NCBI RefSeq assembly: GCF_022965805.1
Contig: NW_027331337.1
Coordinates: 62,001-126,000, forward strand
Length of the DNA stretch: 64,000 nucleotides
Source of the DNA: Primulina eburnea
Lineage: Eukaryota; Streptophyta; Magnoliopsida; Lamiales; Gesneriaceae
Direction: 5' to 3'
The translations under genes were made by a program, and so were the position numbers. Of this stretch, positions 33,857-44,914 are shown one piece after another. Position 1 is the stretch's first letter; every line of letters starts with the position of its first letter. Under the pieces are notes generated by a model. The model did not search any database. It was not told where the DNA came from and saw only the letters and a list, made by a program, of their open reading frames with translations.

Positions 33857-35449
33857 TGTAATAGCCGAGCCCGGTGTACGGAACGGTTTAAGTTTCGTAT
33901 TTATTTGGGTTATGCGATAAGATGTTTAGAGTTGTGTTTTGGGCCATAGTATTATTTGTTATTATTGTTCTTGATGTGTTAGTTGTTGTTGGTTGCTCGT
34001 TTCAGAGTTTCGGATCGATTTTGGTTGGTTGAATTTTGATCATTGCCGTGACAAGAGTGCACCCGCACTCATTGTAGGGACTGCACCCGCGGTCTCATTT
34101 ATTGGATTTTAGGAGTTTGGCCGTGACATCACCGCACCCGCGACAGTGCAAGGACCGCACCCGCGGTATTTTCAGGACCGCACCCGCGGTCATCGTGCAT
34201 GGATTTTATTTTTGGTGGCCGAGAGCATAGCGCACTCGCGGTGCTTGTGGCAGCGCACCCGCGGTCTTGTATTATTGAGGTATGAGCGAAGCTTTAAGTT
34301 GCTTTTTGGTTGAGTTGACTTCACTTTTCACCTTTCCTTTCCTCCATTTTCGAGATTTCTCTCTAGAAACAAGGGTTTTCTTAATTTCATTTCATTTCCT
34401 AGCTTTGATTCTTTGATTTGTTTGGATTTCCGAGTTGAGATCGAGCTTCTACGTGGTGAGAGGAAGCTAAGGTAAGTTTTTGGTTGAGTTCTATCATGGT
34501 TTTCGATGATGTGATGTTATAGGTGGATGTTTTTGATGGTTCAATGGATTATTTGACTTGTATTTTTGGATATAGAGTTGATGTTGGTGTTATTTATGGA
34601 TTATTGTTGTAGGTGGTGTACCAAGAGTATAGTTTGGAGGTGTTCTATTGGTTTGTAAGTGGAATTTCATTCCTTTGCTCACATGATTATATATGTATGG
34701 TGTTCTAATGATTTCAAAGTGTTATTCCCTTCATTTTTGATCCATAGTTACGTATTGATTCTATTGTATATCTATCAGAGGCATTGTATGTCTCATTTAT
34801 TGAAAAGGGAATACAAGAGAAAAGATATAGTTTCCAAAGTGATTGTTTAAATGCTATTGAGAATTCAAATGTTTTATTGGATTGATTCAATCATAGTCAG
34901 AGCATTGCATGCAATTAGTTGATCAACGCCCATAGGCTTATATCCCTCAGAGTTATCGGTTTATAATCGATTTGGGATACGAGCACCACAGTCAGAGATA
35001 CTATTGATATCAATCCAACCAGAGTAAAGAGAAATACCATCTTATTGCTATGTTATTGCTACAGTATTCATGTTTCAGAGTTGATGGTATTTATGATTTC
35101 AAAGTAATGTTTTACAGAGTATACTATGTATCATTGCTATGTAAGAGTTCCACTTGCTGAGTTTTTATACTGATTTCAGTTATTTTCATGTGATGCAGTT
35201 AAGAGCGACGGACCAGGACGTTGACTGTGGTCAGAGGTCATATGCATACGAAGATTAGAAGGATGTTGTTTTGTTATCATTTTGGGACATGATCATAGAA
35301 ATGATTATTTTGTATTTTGTATATCATTTGAATGCTCATGTATTTATTTTGTAAACATTTTTATGAAATGTATTTTGAAACTCCTTCCATTTGAAAGAAA
35401 ATTTTAAATTCCGCTGTATTATTTTATTGTTACGGGTCAGGGTGTCACA
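33857..35449 (+). mobile_element. Solo LTR related to family A
   Basis: A 1,593-bp single LTR starting TGTAATAGCCGAGCCCGG and ending GGTGTCACA, with no internal sequence. Flanks are ttata (33852-33856) and ttaca (35450-35454), a duplication with one mismatch. It is diverged from family A LTRs but keeps the same plan: ACCGCACCCGCGGT cluster (34046-34275), possible intron (34472-34612), GTTCCACTTGCTGA segment. It arose by recombination between the two LTRs of a full element. Confidence 0.92.
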
Positions 35450-38199
35450 TTACAGCTTGTCATAAAACCGATGATGCTTCAAACGTTGCGGATTTGTTCT
35501 TTAGAGAAGCTGTTAGGTTGCATGGCATGTCTAGGACTATTGTTTCTGGTCGCGATGTTAAATTCTTGAGTTACTTTTGGAAGACTTTATGGGCTAAAAT
35601 TGGCACAAAATTGTTGTTTTCTACTACTTGTCATCCTCAAACGGTTGGACAAATTGAAGTTGTCAATAGAACTTTGGGAACACTTTTGGGTGCTATTCTT
35701 AAAAAGAACTTAAAATGACATTTCTATGGACTTTATTTTTGGGTTGCCTATGACTAAGAAGGGGAGGGATTCTATTTTTGTTGTTGTGGATAGATTCTCT
35801 AAGATGGAACGTTTTATAGCTTGTCATAAAACCGATGATGCTTCAGACATTGCGGATTTGTTCTTTATAGACGTCGTTACCTTGCATGGCATGCCTAGGG
35901 CTATTGTTTCTAGTCGCGATGTTAAATTCTTGAGAGACTTTTGGAAGACTTTAATGAGCTAAACTTGGCACAAAATTGTTGTTATCTACTACTTGTCATC
36001 CTCAAACGGATGGACAAACTGAAGTTGTCAATAGAACTTTGGGAACACTTTTGCGTGCTATTCTTAAAAAAAACTTGGATTGACATTTCTATTGACTTTA
36101 TTTTGGGGTTGCGTAGGACTAAGAAGGGGAGGGATTCTATTTTTGTTGTTGTAAATAGATTCTCTAAGATGGCACATTTTATAGCTTGTCATAAAACCGA
36201 AGATGCTTCAAACGTTGCGGATTTGTTCTTTAGAGAAATCGTTAGGTTGCATGACATGCCTAGGACTAATGTTTCTGGTCGCGATGTTAAATTCTTGAGT
36301 CACTTTTGGAAGGCTTTATGGGATAAACTTGGCACAAAATTGTTGTTTTCTACTACTTGTCATCTTCAAATGGATGGACAAACTGAAGTTGTCAATAGAA
36401 ATTTGGGAATACTTTTGCGTGCTATTCTTAAAAAGAACTTGGATTGACATTTCTATGGACTTTATTTGGGGGTTGCCTAGGACTAAGAAGGGAAGGGATT
36501 CTATTTTTGTTGTTGTAAATAGATTCTCTAAGATGGCACATTTTATAGCTTGTCATAAAACCGATGATGCTTCAAACGTTGCGGATTTGTTCTTTAGAGA
36601 AGTCGTTAGGTTGCATGGCATGTCAAGGACTATTGTTTCTGGTCGCGATGTTAAATTCTTGAGTCACTTTTGGAAGACTTTATGGGCTAAACTTGGCACA
36701 AAATTGATGTCTTCTACTACTTGTCATCCTCAAACGGATGGGCAAACTGAAGTTGTCAATAGAACTTTGGGAACACTTTTGCGTGCTATTTTTAAAAAGA
36801 ACATGGATTGACATTTCTATGGACTTTATTTTGGGGTTTCCTTGGACTAAGAAGGGGAGGAATTCTATTTTGTTGTTGTGGATAGATTCTCTAAGATGGC
36901 ACATTTTATAGCTTGTCATAAAACCGATAATGCTTCAAACGTTGCGGATTTGTTCTTTAGAGAAGTCGCTAGGTTGCATGGCACGCCTAGGACTATTGTT
37001 TCTGGTCGCTATGTTAAATTCTTGAGTTACTTTTGGAATACTTTAAGGGCTGAACTTGACACAAATTTGTTGTTTTCTACTACTTGTCATCCTCAAACGG
37101 ATGGACAAACTGAAGTCGTCAATAGAACTCTGGGACCGGTTTTGCGTGCTATTCTTAAAAAGAACTTGGATTGACATTTCTATGGACTTTATTTCGGGGT
37201 TGCCTAGGACTAAGAAGGGGAGAGATTCTATTTTTGTTGTTGTGGATAGATTCTCTAAGATGGCACATTTTATAGCTTGTCATAAAACCGATGATGCTTA
37301 CATTGCGGATTTGTTCTTTAGAGAAGTCGTTAGGTTGCATGGCATGCCTAGAACTATTGTTTCTGGTCGCGATATTAAATTCTTGAGTTACTTTTGGAAA
37401 ACTTATGGGCTAAACTTGGCACATAATTGTTGTTTTCTATTACTTGTCATCCTCAAACGGATGGACAAGCTGAAGTTGTCAATAGAACTTTGAGCACACT
37501 TTTGCGTGCTATTCTTAAAAAGAACTTGGATTGACATTTCTATGGACTTTATTTTGGGGTTTCCTAGGACTAAGAAGGGGAGAGATTCTATTTTTGTTGT
37601 TGTGGATAGATTCTCTAAGATGGCACATTTTATAGCTTGTCATAAAACCGATGATGCTTACATTGCGGATTTGTTCTTTAGAGAAGTCGTTAGGTTGCAT
37701 GGCATGCCTAGAACTATTGTTTCTGGTTGCGATGTTAAATTCTTGAGTTACTTTTGGAAAACTTTATGGGCTAAAATTGGCACAAAATTGTTGTTTTCTA
37801 CTACTTGTCATCCTCAAACGGATGGACAAACTGAAGTTGTCAATAGAACTGTGGGAACACTATTGCGTGCTATTCTTAAAAAGAACTTGGATTGACATTT
37901 CTATGGACTTTATTTTGGGGTTGCCTAGGACTAAGAAGGGGAGGGATTCTATTTTTGTTGTTGTGGATAGATTCTCTAAGATGGCACATTTTATAGCTTG
38001 TCATAAAATCGATGATGCTTCAAACATTGCGGATTTGTTCTTTAAAGAAGTCGTTAGGTTGCATTGCATGCCATGGACTACTGTTTATGGTGGCGATGTT
38101 AATTCTTGAGTTACTTTTGGAATACTTTATGGGCTAAACTTTGCACAAAATTGTTGTTTTCTACTACTTGTCATCCTCAAACGGATGGGCAAACTGAAG
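35450..38199 (+). repeat. Integrase-derived satellite array, block 4
   Basis: About 7.5 further units, starting in the unit split by the solo LTR; 90 bp before plus 271 bp after gives 361 bp. It includes a [15 protein letters not shown] unit at 35726 and a variant ([18 protein letters not shown] near 36960) also found near 21210. The block ends after ATGGGCAAACTGAAG at 38199. No further unit is seen to the right in this window. Confidence 0.94.
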
Positions 38200-40020
38200 T
38201 GGGGACCCGGACGCTAATCATCTTCTTACTCAGCTAATCATCTTCTTACTCATTAGTGGGATTTAATTATCCGTTCTGATAAACAGGGCCTAAAAATTTT
38301 TCTTTTTTAAAATGTAACTGCGGAAGGTAATGGAATCTAAACAATATACATCTCCGTATAAAAACTACAGTTCAGCAGAAAAGTACAATACTGTACAACC
38401 TAAGTCTAAGGTTCAATTACTAAATTCAAGTAATAAACCAAGTCTACTACAAGTCCGGAATCACCACGCTAACTCGTCTTCTCTCATCGTCATCTCGACC
38501 CGGATCCAGCCCCACCTGTTGTCATGCACAAATACAAAACAAGACAACAGCCGGATAACTCCGGTGAGAATAAATCCCAGTATAAAACATGGTAAGCATG
38601 TATATAAACAAACTAATTCATAAAACATGCGATCATGTGTAAACACAATATATTTCATAATCTATGAAATTAAGCATGCAACTCAAATCAGATAAACATG
38701 CATATAAACAATCTAAATCATAAAATATGCTAGCACAACTGAAAGCAATAACGATGGGTCCCATGATCTAGGAGCCACATCCATATAAGCATGAAGTCCT
38801 AATCATATCATGTCTAGACTTGACTCGATCTATAACTCTAGGGATCCCGGGGTGAATAAGACGTCACTGGCTGTCACCTACCCAACCACTATGGGCGACT
38901 GTACGTCTTATTCCTAGACTTCGGTCCGAGCTGTATCGACGGCTGGCAATAGGAGTAATGGCTACTCCTAAGTTGAGATACACCGAACGTCTAGAAGTCT
39001 GACAATGGCTGTCAAGACTTTCCTATCTTAAATGCAATGAATAACAATCTGTAAACAAAGCATAATCATATTCATAACTGAATATCACAATTATCTTACA
39101 TGCTTGAATACAATTCTAAAATCAAAGCATAATCAGGTAACAATATAAACAATAATCTAGTATGTGATTTTATTGGGAAACTCAAATTAATCTAATTTGA
39201 GTTATGCTTCCCGAATTTCACATGAATTATACCTTTGTCGTCCCTGTCTGACGAAGAAGTTGACCTATATCCAAATCTGTCCATATCAAATCTGAAATGA
39301 CAATATCAATACGCTGTATCAGTGCATAACTCAAGACACACTCTGTTCTGATCAATACTCTACTCAGTACATAATCTGATCAATATCTGAACAAGATACA
39401 ATCTGATTCATATCAACGAATATCACGATGAAATCTAAATCATAACTGAATCTGATCAATTTAAATCAACTGATGTTTTGACGGCATAACAATACAACCT
39501 GAATAACCCCGTCAGTTCTGAACATCACAAATATAATACTGGAATTCATAATCTGTGTCAATACAATTCATAATCTGAATACTAACACAATTCTGGTATA
39601 GAATCTCAGTCAATATCTTTCAAAAATCATAACAATTGTATAAACAGTCTGTTTCTCAATCTGATTTCGATTCTATGATGTCTAACATGACAAGAACATC
39701 ATATATGGATCCTATTCAATTCTGACCATAGCATAATTTCAAAACATGTCTAAACGTAACAAAACTTACGTCCAGTTGTAGCCTGTGTTGATAGGAACAC
39801 AGTACTGAAGTCGAATTCAAAATCAGACGGGCGGATTTCTCACAAAAGGCGTAGGGATTTTTCACTACTTTCTCGTGCTTCCCTTTTCTCGTTTCCTACT
39901 AAATTCTGAGGAAAGAATCGTGTATGTATATATATATACACTCACCATGCATGTAAGGCTCGAGAATTGTCCGTGTCATCGATGTGAGACTTGAAGAGGA
40001 GAATGCATGACATGAAAAAT
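38200..40020 (-). repeat. Minus-strand LTR of B/D type, truncated in U3
   Basis: The reverse complement matches B/D-type LTRs. It begins TGGGGACCCGG (terminal TG of TGTGGGGACC missing) at the array border. It contains the conserved hairpins at 38518-38552 (approximate) and 39175-39212 and a TATA run at 39927-39938 (minus). It lacks the expected far end (CTCGGGCATTACA type). The exact right limit lies somewhere in 39960-40040, where it meets a plus-strand LTR head to head. Confidence 0.75.
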
Positions 40021-41747
40021 GAGAGTTTGAGCAAGCATGGCCGAAGCCACACCGCCCCTGCGGTGCTAGGATTACCGCACCCGCGGTGTAGGTGACAGAA
40101 AGTTGAGGGAAATGTGCGAAGCAACACCGCACCCGCGGTGCGTGCAAGACCGCACCCGCGGTGGTGAGACCGCACCCGCGGTGATGCAAGCGCCGCACCC
40201 GCGGTGATCGACATTTAGGAAAATGCATTGCTGCCGAGAGCACAGTGCACCCGCGCCCTTATACTACCGCACCCGCGGTAGTGCGTGTCGTTTGAAAAAC
40301 ATGAACACTCGTCCCTTTGCATGCAATATGTAATAGGTGTCTTTATTTTCTTTGGCATTCAGAATAAGAACCGAGCTCCTTCTCCAAAGAATCCTCAAGC
40401 TTCAAGGTGGATTAGAACCTTGGTTTGGCAAGATTTATGCATCCGATTTATATTCCGAGTTAGGATTTGTGTTCCTCTCTTTGAAGGCTACAAGAGGATG
40501 TAAGTATTGTTCATTTCCAGCATGTTTCGAAAATTATGTGTTGGAAGAATTCAGATTTGACATAAATTATGTGTTTTTGATATACTAAGCATCGTAGAAA
40601 CGTAAACGGATCGAATTTCAGACGCCGTATGCTATACGTTCGATTTTCCAGCATGTGTTGGATTGAGAATATACAGATTACAACATGTATATAGATGTTA
40701 GATGAGATGATGAGTTGATTGTGATTGAGTATGATGTTCTTGAGTTACCGGTATAAAAGAATTACGCCGTTATACCGTCGAATTGCATTGAAACCGATGT
40801 TAGCGTTGTATATTGATTTGCTTAAGATGTATATGACTGAAGTGCACATTGTTTATGCCATTTCAGATTTGTATTGACTACTTGGTATTCGAGATTTTGG
40901 TTCGACACAGACTGTGCGACAAGAAAGGTATAATTCATGTGGTCACGGGATTGCACAACTCGATTCAGACTTGATACGAGTTTCCCTAAATCACATACTA
41001 GATTGTTATTACATTTGATTATGTAATGCCATGTTTATTGATTTATATTCGAGTCCTGAGATAGGAGATATTGTCAGACTTGCCAAAACTAGACGTTTCG
41101 GTGTATCGACGCATAGGAGCAGATTTGCTATATGTGCAGACACTCGATACAGAGTTGACCGAAGTCTAGGAATAAGACGTACCGTTGCCCTGAGTGGTTG
41201 GGTAGGTGACAGATCGTCTTATTCATACGGGATCCCTAGATTAGAAAAGAGTTGAGTCAAGATTTAAATGTGAATACAGATTTGTATTCTTCTACATGTT
41301 TAGATTTACATTCATGTTATTTGATAGATGCTATGCATTTGTATATGATTATTACATTGCATGCATTCATGTTTTATACTTGGATATGTTCTCACCGGAG
41401 TCATCCGGCTGTTGTCGTGTCTGTATGTGTGCATGGCAACAGGTGGGGCAGGATCTGGGTCTCGAGCTAGATGAGAGATTGACGATAGCGTGGAGATCAC
41501 GGGCGTTACAGATTTCTATTGTTTTCCTTTTGACTTGTACTACTTATGTTGTAGTTGGGATTTGAACACTAGCGTATGATTTTACCAAATAGACATGTAT
41601 GTTGTTATGTTGTTTATTTAATATCAAGACATGATATGCTTTAGTTATACATTTAAATTAATGTTAAAAGCAAAATTTTGACCCACATTTTCGAACAAAG
41701 ATCCAATTAAATCCCAAAAGAATTGAGTTAGAGCCCGGGTCCCCACA
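40021..41747 (+). repeat. 5' LTR of element C (U3 start missing)
   Basis: Plus-strand LTR ending GGGTCCCCACA at 41747, followed by a primer-binding site at 41753-41764. It has ACCGCACCCGCGGT motifs in plus orientation (40050-40280) and both conserved hairpins (40947-40986, 41409-41442). The TGTAATGCC start is not present; the left limit is approximate because the sequence meets a minus-strand LTR. Confidence 0.8.
40050..40284 (+). repeat. ACCGCACCCGCGGT motif cluster, element C LTR
   Basis: Eight or so copies of ACCGCACCCGCGGT or variants, all in plus orientation, followed by a TTGCATGCAA-like segment also seen after the cluster in the LTR at 60657. This orientation assigns the cluster to the plus-strand LTR rather than to its minus-strand neighbour. 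Confidence 0.85.
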
Positions 41748-41752
41748 ACAGG

Positions 41753-41764
41753 TGGTATCAGAGC
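41753..41764 (+). promoter_or_regulatory. Primer-binding site, element C
   Basis: TGGTATCAGAGC lies five bases after the LTR end, of the initiator tRNA-Met type. Confidence 0.9.
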
Positions 41765-42004
41765 AGTAGGTTCTGTAGACTGAGATAGATTAGAATGAGC
41801 GGGGTAGATTGAGTCATCTTCCTTTCTTTTGAGATGTTAGCATGATTTATTGCTTTCCCTATTATATGTTGTGTTGTATTATCTGAATTGATTTACAGCA
41901 TTTCAAGCCTGAATCAGAACCGATTCTCGATCAGAGTCTATGATCAGAGGAGGGCTGAGACAGATGATATTGATTGTGTACTAATCAGTTTGGTAATCAG
42001 ATTT

Positions 42005-44914
42005 ATGCCGCCTAGACGTATACCACAGCCAGAGCAGGGTAGCACATCAGGTGCACAGATGGATGTCACCGCTACGCCGATGGAGACCTTATTGAAGAGA
42101 TTTCAGTCTTTCCATCCGCCTACCCTGAAGGGTACAGAGAGTGCAGTAGAGTGCGAGAGCTGGCTTGATGATATCGAGATGTTGTTTGAGTCTTTGGCAT
42201 ATACTGATGAGCGACGTGTGAAGTTGATAGGGCATCAGATGCAAGAGGTTGCCAAGAGTTGGTGGTTGACAACGAAGAGAGCCTTGGAGCACCGAGGCAT
42301 TGACATCACGTGGAAAGTCTTCAAAGATGAGTTCTATCAGCGCTTCTTCCCCGTTTTCTACCGAAAAGATAAAGGAGCTGAATTCGCGAATCTGAAGCAG
42401 GGACAGTGGAACATCGAGGAGTTTGTTGCTAAATTTTCTGCATTGCTACGATTTGCACCGCATGTGGCCGGGAACGACGAGGCAGTGGCCGATCAGTTCA
42501 TCAACGGGCTGAACCCAGACGTCTTTACCTTAGTAAACACCGGGAGACCCAATACTTTTTCAGAGGCACTGAACAGGGCTAAGGTAGCCGAGGCTGGCTT
42601 GATCAGGCAGCGAGGAGCTTCCTACGGTGTTCAGGGGCAGAGACCGCCACAGCCTACGACCGTACAGTTTCCACCACCTCCTCCTCGTTTTGACAGTGGA
42701 GCTAGTGGTAGTAGCAAGAAAGAATTTTTGAAAGCTAAGGGTAAACAGTTTAAGAAATCCGTGAGTAGTTCATCGAGTTCGAGTGGATCTCGACAGAGAG
42801 GTCAGGGTTCAGATTACAGTGGCGTATATTTTAGCTCGTGTGGAGGACGACATGCGACGGAGCAGTGTCAAGGAGTTATGGGACGCTGCAACATCTGTAG
42901 ACAACAGGGACACTTCGCTAGAGTTTGTCCCCAGAGAGGTGCACAACGATTCCAGAGCACAGGATCATCAGCACCAGCGCCACAGATGGAGAGACAGGCA
43001 TCTTCTGTACACTCCTTCCAGCCACCCTACACACAGACCCAGCAGAGACCAGGAGGTAGTCAGACGGTGAGTCAGCCTCCCAGACAGCAGGCACGTGTTT
43101 TTGCCCTGACAGAGGAGCAGGCGCAGGAGGCGCCAGATGACGTCATTGCAGGTAACTGTTTTCTTTGCGGTTATCCTGCATATGTGTTGATAGACACAGG
43201 GGCATCTCATACATTCATTAGACACAGGGGCATCTCATACATTCATATCTGAACATTTTGCATTGAGACATTCATTGCCTGTTGAGTCGATGTCGACAGT
43301 AGTGTCTATAGCTTCTCCGTTGGGAAGTGGTTTGATATCTGTGACTACTGTTAGACACTGTATGCTTCAGTTTGAGGGGCATGAGATTGATCTTGATTGT
43401 GTAGTACTTGGTTTAGCTGATTTTGATTGTATAGTTGGCATAGACATGTTAACCAAGTACAGGGCCACTGTAGATTGTTTCCACAAGATTGTCAGATTCA
43501 GACCCGATATGACAGATGAGTGGAAATTCTACGGCAAGGGTTCCAGATCTCGGATTCCCTTAGTATCTGCTCTGACTATGAGTAGATTGCTTCAGAGAGG
43601 AGCAGAGGGCTTTCTCGTATATTCAGTAGATCTACTGAAGTCGAGCCCAGCATTGGCAGATCTGCCAGTGGTTTGCGAGTTTACAGATGTATTCCCAGAC
43701 GAGATTCCAGGGTTGACTCCAGTTCGAGAGGTTGATTTCAGCATAGATCTTATGCCCGGTTCTGTTCCTATTTCGAGAGCTCCGTATAGGATGGCGCCGA
43801 TAGAGCTGAAAGAGTTGAAAGCACAGTTGGAGGATCTTTTGTCCAAGGGATATATCAGACCCAGTGTATCTCCTTGGGGTGCTCCGGTGCTTTTCGTTCG
43901 AAAGAAAGATGGTTCGATGCGATTGTGTATTGATTATAGGCAGTTGAACAAGGCAACAGTGAAGAACAAGTATCCTTTGCCTCGCATCGACGATTTGTTT
44001 GATCAGTTACAGGGATCTTCGGTTTACTCGAAGATTGATTTGAGATCAGGGTATCATCAGCTCAGAGTTCGAGATGTTGATATTCCGAAGACTGCATTCC
44101 GAACCAGGTATGGACACTACGAGTTTGTTGTTATGCCTTTTGGTTTGACGAATGCGCCAGTGGTTTTCATGAGTTTGATGAACCGTATTTTTCAGAGCTA
44201 TTTAGATGAGTTTGTTATTGTTTTCATTGACGACATTTTGGTGTATTCGAAGAGTTTGACTGAGCATGCAGATCATCTGAGGATTGTACTGAAGACTTTG
44301 AGAAAGGAGCAGTTGTATGCTAAACTATCCAAGTGCGAATTCTGGCTGAGACAGGTTGTCTTCTTGGGTCACATTATATCTGGAGATGGTATTGCTGTAG
44401 ATCCGAGTAAAGCTGAGGCTGTTATCAGTTGGCAGAGACCGACTTTTGTGCCTGAGATACGCAGTTTCATGGGTCTAGCCGGGTATTATCGTCGTTTTAT
44501 TCGAGATTTCTCCAGTATAGCGAAGCCTATCACCCAGTTGACACAGAAGAACATGCCATTTGTGTGGTCCGAAGATTGTGAAGCCAGTTTTGTAGAGCTG
44601 AAGAAGAGGCTGACTAGTGCACCTGTCTTGACGATTCCTTCAAGTACAGGTGAGTTCGTTGTATATTGTGATGCATCTCCCAGAGGGCTTGGATGTGTTC
44701 TTATGCAGCGAGGGCACGTGATAGCGTACGCCTCTAGACAGCTGAAGCCACACGAGACCCGCTATCCGATTCATGATCTTGAATTGGCGGCGATTGTTTT
44801 TGCACTTAAGATCTGGCGCCATTATCTGTATGGCGAGAAATTCGAGATCTACTCTGATAATAAGAGCTTGAAGTACCTCTTTTCTCAGTCAGAGTTGAAC
44901 ATGAGGCAGCGACG
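42005..44914 (+). pseudogene. Element C gag-pol (frameshifted, cut by insertion)
   Basis: A single Ty3/gypsy Gag-Pol frame from ATG 42005 (MPPRRIPQPEQG). Gag has the retrotransposon-gag domain (SWWLTTKRALEHRG, FKDEFYQRFFPVFYRKDKGA) and CCHC knuckle CNICRQQGHFARVC at about residues 295-308. Protease has the active site DTGAS at about residue 396. A 28-bp tandem duplication (43191-43218 repeated at 43219-43246) shifts the frame and stops translation at 43252. Pol continues in the new frame from 43263: RT with [31 protein letters not shown] and catalytic FIDD (44223-44234), then RNase H with YCDAS (44664-44678) and [20 protein letters not shown]. It is cut at 44914 inside MRQRR, so integrase is missing. 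Apart from these two lesions the frame looks intact, implying fairly recent activity. Confidence 0.92.
43191..43246 (+). repeat. 28-bp tandem duplication in the protease region
   Basis: Two exact adjacent copies of a 28-bp segment starting TAGACACAGGGGCATC. It repeats the DTGAS protease motif in a shifted frame and breaks the Gag-Pol frame. Confidence 0.95.

Noticed and set aside
38330..38623. Possible small genes in the 38-41 kb and 47-54 kb regions, both strands
   Set aside because: All fall in LTR sequence, recur in other LTR copies in matching positions, and show no domain or signal.
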